Shown piece after piece: positions 37,487-45,167 of a DNA stretch of 64,000 nucleotides. The DNA is from Cellulosilyticum sp. I15G10I2 (lineage in GTDB: Bacteria > Bacillota > Clostridia > Lachnospirales > Cellulosilyticaceae). Positions within the stretch are counted from its first letter, which is position 1. Each line of letters starts with the position of its first letter. A program made the translations under genes and the position numbers. The DNA lies in NCBI RefSeq assembly GCF_900095725.1, contig NZ_FMMP01000025.1:26535-90534 (forward strand), written 5' to 3'. Under the pieces are notes generated by a model. That model was given only the letters and a program-made list of their open reading frames with translations. It was not told the origin of the DNA and searched no databases.

Positions 37487-39250
37487 GTGTTAACTTTGAA
37501 CGATAATCAACAAAAACAATTAGGAGCTACACTATGGGGAATAGCCGATAAACTGCGGGGAGCTATGAACGCGGACGACTTCCGTGATTATATGCTATCA
37601 TTTCTTTTCTTGCGATACCTTTCTGATAATTATGAGGAAGCTGCGAAGAAAGAACTTGGGAGTGATTACGCGCAATGTGAGGAAGAAATAAATAACATCT
37701 ATGCTACTTACAAGCAAGATGAGAAAATTGATATGTTAAAAGAACAGGTAGTGAATTATTTTCATAAACAGCAATTGAAAGAACAAGTGAAAGAAATGAT
37801 GATTGATGAACATCATGTGTTGTTAGAATCAAAAAAGTTAACACCACTCGTACTTTGGTATAGTAACAATTTAGATCAGATAACCACTTTTGAGAAGCAA
37901 ATGCGTCGAAAAGTTCATTTTGTAATCAAACCACATTACCTTTGGAGTAATATTTATGAGTTAGCTCGTACACAGAATAATCACCTTTTGAAGACATTGC
38001 AAGTGGGTTTTAAATTCATAGAAAATGAATCTTTTGATAGTACATTTCGTGGATTATTCTCAGAGGTAAACCTTGATTCTGACAAACTTGGGAAGACTTA
38101 TGATTCTCGTAATACTATGTTGTGTTCTATCATTACTGAAATCGCTGAGGGACTTTCTGAGTTTCCTAATGATGGTGATATTTTAGGGGATGCATACGAG
38201 TTTTTGATTGGGCAATTTGCTGCTGGATCAGGTAAAAAAGCCGGAGAATTTTATACGCCCCAACAAATTTCAACGATTCTTTCTCGAATCGTTACGCTGG
38301 ATAGTCAAGACCCAAGTACAGGGAAAAAGAAACAGCTTAAACGAGTGCTTGATTTTGCTTGTGGCTCTGGATCGCTTCTCGTAAATGTAAGAAAACAGCT
38401 CGGAGCAAATTCTATTGGACAGATATACGGACAGGAAAAAAATATTACTACCTACAATCTTGCACGTATGAATATGTTACTTCATGGATTAAAAGATTCA
38501 GAATTCCAGATTTTTCATGGAGACTCACTTCTGAATGATTGGGATATTTTAAATGAAATGAACCCTGCTAAAAAACTTGAATTTGATGCTATTGTAGCAA
38601 ACCCACCCTTCAGTTATCGTTGGGAGCCAACTGATACATTGGCAGAAGATTTTCGCTTTAAAGGTTATGGCCTTGCACCAAAATCTGCAGCTGATTTTGC
38701 ATTCTTATTGCACGGCTTTCACTTTTTAAGTGATGAGGGGACAATGGCAATTATTCTTCCGCACGGTGTTCTCTTCCGTGGTGGTACTGAAGAGAGAATT
38801 AGAACAAAGCTTCTGAAGGATGGGAATATCGATACCATTATTGGTCTACCTGCTAACCTGTTCTTCTCTACTGGTATTCCTGTTTGCATTCTCGTTCTTA
38901 AAAAATGTAAGAAATTTGATGATGTATTATTTATCAATGCAGCTGACTATTATGAAAAAGGCAAGCGTCAGAATGTTTTATTACCAGAACATATTAATAA
39001 AATAGTTGAGACGTATCAATGTCGAAAAGAAGATGATATAAAATATTCTCGCCGTGTTTCGATGAAAGAAATTGAAAAGAATGATTTCAACTTGAATATT
39101 TCGAGATATGTAAACACAGCTATTGAAGAAGAAATCATCGACGTTAATAAAGTAAATGAAGAGCTTAGTTTAATTGAAGATAAAATAACGAATGCTAAAG
39201 CACTCCACAATCAATTCTTAAAGGAATTAGGATTGAAAGAGCTGTCATAA
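37487..39250 (+). CDS. hsdM: Type I restriction enzyme, M (methyltransferase) subunit
   Basis: A 587-residue N6-adenine methyltransferase subunit. It starts with the HsdM_N helical bundle (LWGIADKLRGAMNADDFRDY; FLFLRYLSDNYE). The SAM-binding motif is LDFACGSGSLL and the catalytic motif is IVANPPFSY. It protects host DNA and forms the core of the restriction complex with HsdS. The start is GTG at 37487 (AGAGGA upstream) or TTG three codons later; both are plausible. It is the last gene of the operon, two bases after the ATPase gene's stop. Confidence 0.94.
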   Translation: MLTLNDNQQKQLGATLWGIADKLRGAMNADDFRDYMLSFLFLRYLSDNYEEAAKKELGSDYAQCEEEINNIYATYKQDEKIDMLKEQVVNYFHKQQLKEQVKEMMIDEHHVLLESKKLTPLVLWYSNNLDQITTFEKQMRRKVHFVIKPHYLWSNIYELARTQNNHLLKTLQVGFKFIENESFDSTFRGLFSEVNLDSDKLGKTYDSRNTMLCSIITEIAEGLSEFPNDGDILGDAYEFLIGQFAAGSGKKAGEFYTPQQISTILSRIVTLDSQDPSTGKKKQLKRVLDFACGSGSLLVNVRKQLGANSIGQIYGQEKNITTYNLARMNMLLHGLKDSEFQIFHGDSLLNDWDILNEMNPAKKLEFDAIVANPPFSYRWEPTDTLAEDFRFKGYGLAPKSAADFAFLLHGFHFLSDEGTMAIILPHGVLFRGGTEERIRTKLLKDGNIDTIIGLPANLFFSTGIPVCILVLKKCKKFDDVLFINAADYYEKGKRQNVLLPEHINKIVETYQCRKEDDIKYSRRVSMKEIEKNDFNLNISRYVNTAIEEEIIDVNKVNEELSLIEDKITNAKALHNQFLKELGLKELS

Positions 39251-39360
39251 GCGATTATTTACGAGCATAAAAATAATTAGTCATTCACTTGCTTGATAAA
39301 ATAAAGCATAGGGATGATTAATACTAAAAAAATGATATCAAAATTAATTACAAGGTGTGC

Positions 39361-39402
39361 AGATGCCCTTCTAAACGTGAAAGTTTATGAGGGCATCTTT
39401 TG
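39361..39402 (+). terminator. Terminator after hsdM
   Basis: AGATGCCCT pairs with AGGGCATCT around a 20-base loop, followed by TTTTGG. It ends the restriction operon. Confidence 0.75.
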
Positions 39403-39655
39403 GTACTATAAAAGTGGAGTTGTTAGGTCTGTATACCTGATAAGACAGCTGCACTTATTTTTATTATAATTAAGGGGGTAATTGGTCTAGCAGGGCTCTT
39501 TTTGGATTAACCACATCCGTCATAAAAACTGTTAGATATCCCTTAATATAAGCATTCGATTAAGCAGGTTGAAACCAATAGTGGCTTTCGTGTAACGAAC
39601 CAAAATGAATGGTAGTAAGTGGAGGTAGAGACAATTACTAATCTTATATTGGAGG
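39403..39655 (+). other. Non-coding left end of a decayed IS110 element
   Basis: About 250 bases between the hsdM terminator and the transposase remnant contain no ORF. In intact IS110-family elements the region upstream of the transposase encodes the bridge RNA, so a relic of that RNA gene may lie here. I could not define its loops or the element's exact end by eye. Confidence 0.4.
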
Positions 39656-40855
39656 TTGTATAAGATTAGCGTAGGGATTGATATTTCTGAGGGCAAAAGT
39701 ACAGTGTGTATTCTAAAACCCTATGGAGAAGTGATAAGTAAACCTTTTGAAATAAGTCATACAGAAAAGGATTTATCAGAGTTAGTAAGGATGATTGAAA
39801 GATTAGATGATGAAGTCAGGATAGTGATGGAAGCCACAGGAGATTATCATCTTCCAGTGTTGGCCATTTTAAAAGTTCAAGGATTTTTTATAGCTGTAAT
39901 TAATCCATTAGTGGTGAAGAAGTATGCAAGTGCTGTTTTGCGTAAAGGAAAAACAGATAGCTAGATGCAATAAAGATTGCTAATTATGGATTGGATTATT
40001 GGTTTCATTTAAGAAGTCAGGAAATGAGCGAAGAAACATATATACAATTACGATTCTTGGACGTCAGTATACTCACTACATAAAATTATGTATAGAAAGT
40101 AAACAAGCATTGACACATATGATAGATTATACAATGCCAAGAATAAAATCTCTGTTAAAAAACCGTTCGGATAAACCAGAGAAAGATAAACTGTGTGACT
40201 TTGTGGAAAAGTATTGGCACTATGATAACATTACAAATAAAAGTGAAAAACAGTTTATTAACAGTTATAAAACCTGGGCGAAAAATAAAGGATACCATCA
40301 AAGCGAAAGCAAAGCATTAACTATCTATGCTTTAGCTCAGCAAGGTATCCCAACGTTAGACTCCAATGCCCCATCGACAAAAATGTTAGTATTGGAATCA
40401 GTGAGAGTTCTTCGAGAAATCCAAAAGACTCTATTTATAATATTATTACAAATGTAAGTATTAGCAAAGACATTAAAAGAGTATGAAGTAATAAGAATGC
40501 TGCGCGGTGTAGGAGAAGTTTTAGCCCCACGATTAATTGGAGAAATAGGGGATGTAAAACGGTTTCATAGTGGTAAAGCATTAATAGCATATGCTGGAAT
40601 AGATGCCCCGCCCTATCAATCAGGTCAGTTTACAGGAATACAACGAAGGATTTCAAAACGTGGATCATCAACATTGAATAAGACAGGATATGAGTAATGA
40701 AATGTCCAAAAAGTATTAAACTAGAGCAAGATGCAGTTTATAAGTTTATGATAAAGAAAGAGACCGAAGGAAAAGCAAGCAAAGTGGCAAAAATGGCAGG
40801 TTTGAATAAGTTTCTAAGAATTTATTATGCACGAGTCAAAGAATCTTATAGTTAA
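39656..40855 (+). pseudogene. IS110-family transposase, frameshifted
   Basis: A DEDD-type transposase broken into at least four frames. The N-terminal piece (VGIDISEGKSTVCILKPYGE; VMEATGDYHLP; KGKTDS) keeps the DEDD Asp/Glu residues and stops at 39964. A middle piece (LGRQYTHYIKL; 39999-40457) and a C-terminal piece (GVGEVLAPRLIGEIGDVKRF; KRGSSTLNKT with the catalytic Ser; 40497-40697) are in other frames. The final tail (KVAKMAGLNKFLRIYYARVK) ends at 40855. Several single-base changes would be needed to restore it, so it is inactive. It borders the defence island, which suggests it took part in its arrival. Confidence 0.88.
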
Positions 40856-40925
40856 ATAGAAGTAAAATACTATAAAATAACTAAGCTGGGATAAAATGTA
40901 GATTATGCTGGCTTATTTGTATGCA

Positions 40926-40969
40926 AAAACCTGCTCAGAAACTATTGATTTTTCTTAGCAGGTTTTTTG
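40926..40969 (+). terminator. Terminator after the IS110 remnant
   Basis: AAAACCTGCT pairs with AGCAGGTTTT around a 21-base loop, with T6 following. It isolates the strong promoter of the next gene. Confidence 0.8.
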
Positions 40970-40992
40970 TAAAAAAAATGGGAATACATTTA

Positions 40993-41021
40993 TTGACAAA
41001 CACTCTGAAAAAATATATAAT
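40993..41021 (+). promoter_or_regulatory. Consensus sigma-A promoter of the first NlpC/P60 gene
   Basis: TTGACA (40993-40998), exactly 17 bases, TATAAT (41016-41021). The ~70-base leader starts with AAGTTTGTAAC, closely matching the leader of the paralogous gene downstream. Confidence 0.85.
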
Positions 41022-41093
41022 AAGTTTGTAACAAATAGTTAATAATTTAAATATGTTATTAATAACTAATAAAAATGCATTAGGAGGTATACA

Positions 41094-41999
41094 ATGAGAC
41101 TTAATAAAATACTGATCATGGGGATTGTATCAATGTCGGTTATGGGGACGGCTAATGCGGCAGTATATGGGACATTAAAAAATGATGTTGAAGTAAGAGT
41201 AGTACAGGACGTAGCGGAGACAGATCCCGAAGAGAGCTCTGAGGAGACATTCATACCTCTAGAAAAAGGAGACCTCGTTAAGATAATAGCGAAGCAAGAT
41301 GAAGCGTACATAATAGCGTCAGATGAAAACATACAAAAAGTAATAAACATAGAAGATATTGACTTAGTTGGAAAACTTGCATATACTACAGCGGATGAAA
41401 CTAAACTTAGAGAAGAAGCCTCACCTATAGCGGATATTATAGGGTTCTTTGAGAAGGGGCAGCTTGTATTAGTTTTAGAAAGACAAGATGATTTTTATAA
41501 AATTAAAGTGAATGATCAAGAAGGTTATATTTATAAAAGCCAATTAGAAGAAGATGGATTAGATGTTCTGCCTTATACAAAAACAGAGCCAGCAGCTCAA
41601 AGTGCCCCTCAGGTAAAAGGACAAGAAACGAATAGAGGAGAAGAAGTTGTAGCTTATGCTAGGAGGTTTTTAGGAGGCAGATATGTGTTTGGCGGTAATA
41701 GTCTTACAAATGGTGTAGATTGTTCAGGCTTTACACAACAAATCATGAGGCATTTCGGTGTCAATATTGAGAGAAGTTCAAGAGCGCAATATGCAGCTAA
41801 TGGCTATCGTGTAAGTGAAAAAGATTTATTACCAGGAGATCTTGTATTTTATGGCTCAAATGGAAAAAGGATTGACCACGTAGCTATTTACGCTGGAAAT
41901 GGTCAGATTATACATGCGAGTGATGCAAAATCCGGTATAAAGATGAGTGCATTACATTATGGCAAACCACTTATTGGCATGAAAAGAGTATTAAATTAA
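41094..41999 (+). CDS. Secreted SH3-domain NlpC/P60 peptidoglycan endopeptidase
   Basis: A 301-residue secreted hydrolase with a signal peptide (ILIMGIVSMSVMGTANA) and an acidic linker. A bacterial SH3 domain near residues 85-155 (AYTTADETKLREEASPIADI) precedes a C-terminal NlpC/P60 domain. The catalytic Cys is in GVDCSGFTQQ, His in RIDHVAIYAG and a third polar residue in IIHASDA. It should cut D-Glu to diamino-acid bonds in peptidoglycan stem peptides. It has its own consensus promoter. The next gene is a paralog. Confidence 0.92.
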   Translation: MRLNKILIMGIVSMSVMGTANAAVYGTLKNDVEVRVVQDVAETDPEESSEETFIPLEKGDLVKIIAKQDEAYIIASDENIQKVINIEDIDLVGKLAYTTADETKLREEASPIADIIGFFEKGQLVLVLERQDDFYKIKVNDQEGYIYKSQLEEDGLDVLPYTKTEPAAQSAPQVKGQETNRGEEVVAYARRFLGGRYVFGGNSLTNGVDCSGFTQQIMRHFGVNIERSSRAQYAANGYRVSEKDLLPGDLVFYGSNGKRIDHVAIYAGNGQIIHASDAKSGIKMSALHYGKPLIGMKRVLN

Positions 42000-42057
42000 T
42001 GAATATTGTTTAAATAATAAATTAATTTAAACCAAATATGAATAGGACAACCAGTAG

Positions 42058-42086
42058 TTGACACATAATTGATTATAGTTTATAAT
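42058..42086 (+). promoter_or_regulatory. Consensus sigma-A promoter of the second NlpC/P60 gene
   Basis: TTGACA (42058-42063), 17 bases, TATAAT (42081-42086). The sequence from -10 onward (TATAATAATTTTGTAATAAT) resembles the first paralog's, pointing to shared ancestry or shared control. Confidence 0.85.
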
Positions 42087-42158
42087 AATTTTGTAATAAT
42101 TATTAAGATTAAATACATAGAGAATACATAATAGACAACTAACTGGGGGTAAGTAAAA

Positions 42159-42854
42159 GTGAAAAAAGGCATATTAAGGTGTATATTAACAGTATCTGCA
42201 ATATTTACGATTTTCACCTCAAACATATGGGCAGCAGACCTTGATAAAGGACTAGTTACGGAAAGAACTTTAGCTTATGAAGTACCAAGTGAAGAAGCAA
42301 AACCAGCAGGTTATTTAGCTGCCGGTGAAGAGTTTGCTATAGTAGAAACAGTAGATGATTATTATGGTATTTTAATTGAAGGTAATGAGTTGGTTTACAT
42401 ACAAAAACAATATTTGCAAGTACAAAGTAATGAACAAGATGACAGTCAAACACAAGAAGTTATTGTTCAGCCAGAAATAAAGGCGATTAACAAAGGGGAA
42501 GAAGTTGTTAATTATGCTAAACAATTTATTGGACTATCTTATAGAAGCGGTGGAACAAGTTTACAAACAGGTGTAGATTGTTCGGGATTTACACAACAAA
42601 TTTATGCAAACTTTAACGTGAGTTTACAAAGAAGCTCCCGTGATCAATATAAATCAAACGGCAAGCAAGTAGAGCGCGCAGAGCTTCTTCCAGGAGATCT
42701 GGTATTCTATGGCAGAGGTTCTGTAAGACATGTAGCTATCTACATTGGAAATGATAAAATTATTCATGCGCCTGTACCGGGCAAGTCGGTATGTATAGTG
42801 CCTATTTGGCAAAGAGGCGACGACCCTATAATAGGTTATAAAAGAGTTATCTAA
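42159..42854 (+). CDS. Secreted NlpC/P60 peptidoglycan endopeptidase (paralog)
   Basis: A 231-residue secreted protein with a signal peptide (ending about ...TSNIWAA) and an SH3-like segment (residues ~35-90). The C-terminal NlpC/P60 domain has Cys in GVDCSGFTQQ and His in SVRHVAIYIG. Both catalytic motifs match the upstream paralog almost word for word, but the SH3 region is shorter. GTG at 42159 is read as start, following GGGGGT. Both genes have near-identical promoter layouts, so they are probably co-expressed in vegetative growth. Confidence 0.9.
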   Translation: MKKGILRCILTVSAIFTIFTSNIWAADLDKGLVTERTLAYEVPSEEAKPAGYLAAGEEFAIVETVDDYYGILIEGNELVYIQKQYLQVQSNEQDDSQTQEVIVQPEIKAINKGEEVVNYAKQFIGLSYRSGGTSLQTGVDCSGFTQQIYANFNVSLQRSSRDQYKSNGKQVERAELLPGDLVFYGRGSVRHVAIYIGNDKIIHAPVPGKSVCIVPIWQRGDDPIIGYKRVI

Positions 42855-42892
42855 AAATAAGAGTTCCTTAAAGAGGAGCTCTTATTTTTTTG
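42855..42892 (+). terminator. Terminator after the second NlpC/P60 gene
   Basis: AAATAAGAGTTCC pairs with GGAGCTCTTATTT (one G-U), followed by T7. Confidence 0.85.
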
Positions 42893-42957
42893 TCACTATT
42901 TATGTATGACTTATGTATAAATGTAGATAATAGCTTTAGTAATATTACTTTTCATAT

Positions 42958-43010
42958 AGATTTCACATCTTTAAATTTTAGTTATTCCCAATAATAGGTG
43001 ATGTGAAATC
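42958..43010. repeat. Inverted repeat upstream of uvsE sharing sequence with 53806-53831
   Basis: GATTTCACATC and GATGTGAAATC face each other across ~30 bases, without a T-run. The left arm with its flank (ATAGATTTCACATCT then TA.ATTTTAG) recurs at 53806-53831. The gap 42893-43100 otherwise holds no gene. Confidence 0.55.
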
Positions 43011-43100
43011 ATTCTGTGAAACAACTTTATAGTGATGTATAAGTCAAGTTTATATGTTGTTTCTCTATATAAAACACAAAAAAAGAGGATAAAACTAATA

Positions 43101-44009
43101 ATGACTATTTATAAGACACAAATAAGAGCAGGGTATGCTTGTATTAATCTTGCGCTCAATACATCTTTTAGGACCTATAGGTTAAGTACTGTACAGCATA
43201 AAGAAAAAGATAAAATTTCGCAAGTGATTTGGCATAATATAAAACTATTTAGAGAGATTGTAGATTATAATATTGCTCATAACATTTTTGTTTACCGTGT
43301 ATCTTCGGATTTAATCCCTTTTTGTACTGAACCCTATATAAAACATTTATATGAAGAAATTGTACTTAATAATGAAGAGATGTGTAATCATTTTAAAAAC
43401 ATAAGATTTCTGAGGGAAAAATATAATTTGAGGCTGAGTATTCATCCGAGCCAGTTTAATGTATTATCAAGCCCCAAAAGTGATGTGGTTAAACGCTCAG
43501 TTGAAGAGATCAATACCCAGACTGCATGGATTAAGGCGGTAAACGGAAGTAATGTTGTTATTCATGTAGGAGGCGGTTATGGTAATAAAAAAGAAGCACT
43601 CAAGCGGTTTAAACAAAATCTTAAGGCGATTGATACAAGTCTAATATCTATTGAGAATGATGATAAGACCTATACCGCATATGATGTATGTGCTTTTTGT
43701 GAACCACATAGATTAAAGTGGGTATATGATTTTCACCATGATCGGTGCAATCCGAGTACTGAGATGGAAATAAGTAAACTTATCAAAGGTTATCCACCAG
43801 ATAAATATCATTTATCAAGTGGCAAACCCAATTTTAATTCAATTTCACATGCGGACTATATCACTAAAGAAGATTATTCGGAGTTTATAAAATGTATAGA
43901 AGCATCTGATATCTCCCGAGCAGATGTTGTTTTTGAAGCTAAAAAAAAGGATCTAGCTATTTTTAATATTTTAAAGCCGCTGGGTGGAGGCTGTTGGGCG
44001 CTTCAATAA
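43101..44009 (+). CDS. uvsE: UV damage endonuclease UvsE/UVDE
   Basis: A 302-residue TIM-barrel endonuclease that nicks DNA next to UV photoproducts, an alternative to nucleotide excision also found in spore formers. Family blocks are RAGYACINLALNTSFRTYRL at the N-terminus, RLSIHPSQFNVLSSP (metal-binding His), VVIHVGGGYGNKKEA, SIENDDKTY and WVYDFHHDRCNP. The start at 43101 is chosen since residues 1-23 of the longer frame are not family-like and AGAGGAT lies about 11 bases before this ATG. Confidence 0.92.
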   Translation: MTIYKTQIRAGYACINLALNTSFRTYRLSTVQHKEKDKISQVIWHNIKLFREIVDYNIAHNIFVYRVSSDLIPFCTEPYIKHLYEEIVLNNEEMCNHFKNIRFLREKYNLRLSIHPSQFNVLSSPKSDVVKRSVEEINTQTAWIKAVNGSNVVIHVGGGYGNKKEALKRFKQNLKAIDTSLISIENDDKTYTAYDVCAFCEPHRLKWVYDFHHDRCNPSTEMEISKLIKGYPPDKYHLSSGKPNFNSISHADYITKEDYSEFIKCIEASDISRADVVFEAKKKDLAIFNILKPLGGGCWALQ

Positions 44010-44084
44010 TATGTATAAAATATATCGAAATGAGAAAAATAAGGTCATGTGTAGTCTATTAATGGAACTAACGTAAGGAGGAAC

Positions 44085-44846
44085 ATGATGAAATATACTT
44101 TGCGGAAAAAACCTTATCTTCTAGGCTTTATTGTAGGGATACTTATTAGCTCTGTTTTTAATCATTCTATTTATTATGCAGCTGATAATAAATTACTTCC
44201 GATTTATTGTGTCAATACAAATGGTGAAAAACTAGTAGCACTTACCTTTGATGCTGCATGGGGTGCTGATGATACGGATCAGTTGATTGCTATCTTAGAT
44301 AAATATAATGTTAAAGCGACTTTTTTTATTGTGGGAGACTGGGTACGTAAATATCCAGATGCAGTCAAAAAGTTTGCAGCTGCTGGACATGATATAGCTA
44401 ATCACTCAGATAAGCATCCTCATGTCAATAATATGAGTAAAGAGGCTATTAAAAAAGATATTATGGCAGCGCATCAGATCATAAAAGAAGTAGTAGGCAA
44501 AGAAACGAATCTTTATAGGCCGCCATATGGGGAATATAATAACACAGTTATTGAAGCTGCCAAGGAATGTAACTATCATGTTATTCAATGGGATGTTGAT
44601 TCCTTAGATTGGAAGGAATACGGACTTTCGCCCCTTATAGACAAAGTACTTAATCATAAAAACTTAAGACCAGGTTCTATTATTTTGCTGCATAATGACT
44701 CTAAGTACACAGCACAGGCGTTAGAACCTATTATAAAAGGTATTCTGGAAAAAGGCTATAAAATTGTCCCAATCTCAAAACTTGTTATAACAGATCAACC
44801 CTACAAACTTGATTTTGAGGGCAGACAGCATAAAATAACACCCTAA
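44085..44846 (+). CDS. PdaB-like polysaccharide deacetylase
   Basis: A 253-residue NodB-domain deacetylase with an N-terminal signal anchor (YLLGFIVGILISSVF). The first motif reads LTFDAAWGADDT, the variant seen in the PdaB sporulation group rather than classic TFDDG. The metal His pair is in NHSDKHPHVN, the RxxxY motif is RPPYGEYN, and the last motif is ILLHND. PdaB is needed for spore cortex maintenance in Bacillus, so a cortex or spore peptidoglycan role is likely. GGAGGAAC precedes the tandem ATGATG. Confidence 0.88.
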   Translation: MMKYTLRKKPYLLGFIVGILISSVFNHSIYYAADNKLLPIYCVNTNGEKLVALTFDAAWGADDTDQLIAILDKYNVKATFFIVGDWVRKYPDAVKKFAAAGHDIANHSDKHPHVNNMSKEAIKKDIMAAHQIIKEVVGKETNLYRPPYGEYNNTVIEAAKECNYHVIQWDVDSLDWKEYGLSPLIDKVLNHKNLRPGSIILLHNDSKYTAQALEPIIKGILEKGYKIVPISKLVITDQPYKLDFEGRQHKITP

Positions 44847-44854
44847 AATAAGTC

Positions 44855-44888
44855 AAGGTTGTAAGAGCTAAGCTCTTACAACCTTTTA
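44855..44888. terminator. Bidirectional terminator between the deacetylase and Spo0E-like genes
   Basis: A perfect 15-bp stem (AAGGTTGTAAGAGCT with its complement) almost without loop; it overlaps the stop codon of the convergent Spo0E-like gene. Confidence 0.8.
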
Positions 44889-45074
44889 GAAGTTAATGGG
44901 ATTTGAGATCGGGGAAGATTCAAGTTGACTTTTAAATAGGGGATTCATTAAATCATCTAGCTGCCTACTAAGGGCTAATATTTCAGGCGTTAACAAGTTA
45001 TAATTTGCATCAACGATAGAAAAAGTAAGTTCTTTTTTTAAAGTTTTTATGAGATCATTATTAGGGATATTCAT
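44886..45074 (-). CDS. Spo0E-like aspartyl phosphatase
   Basis: A 62-residue two-helix protein with the Spo0E motif in LSRQLDDLMNPLFKSQ (consensus S-x-x-L-D-x-x-I). In Bacillus such proteins dephosphorylate Spo0A~P and so hold back sporulation. Size and motif position fit the family. It is a single gene convergent with the PdaB-like deacetylase and lying after nrdJ's end; GAGAGGCGAG upstream serves as ribosome site. The functional assignment rests on one short motif. Confidence 0.75.
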   Translation of the reverse strand: MNIPNNDLIKTLKKELTFSIVDANYNLLTPEILALSRQLDDLMNPLFKSQLESSPISNPINF

Positions 45075-45167
45075 TTTGTATACTCGCCTCTCTTTGATAT
45101 AGTATCACAAGGTGTCAAATAAAATGCCTAATTTATAATATGCAAAAACTGGAAAAAAGTTCCTTGT

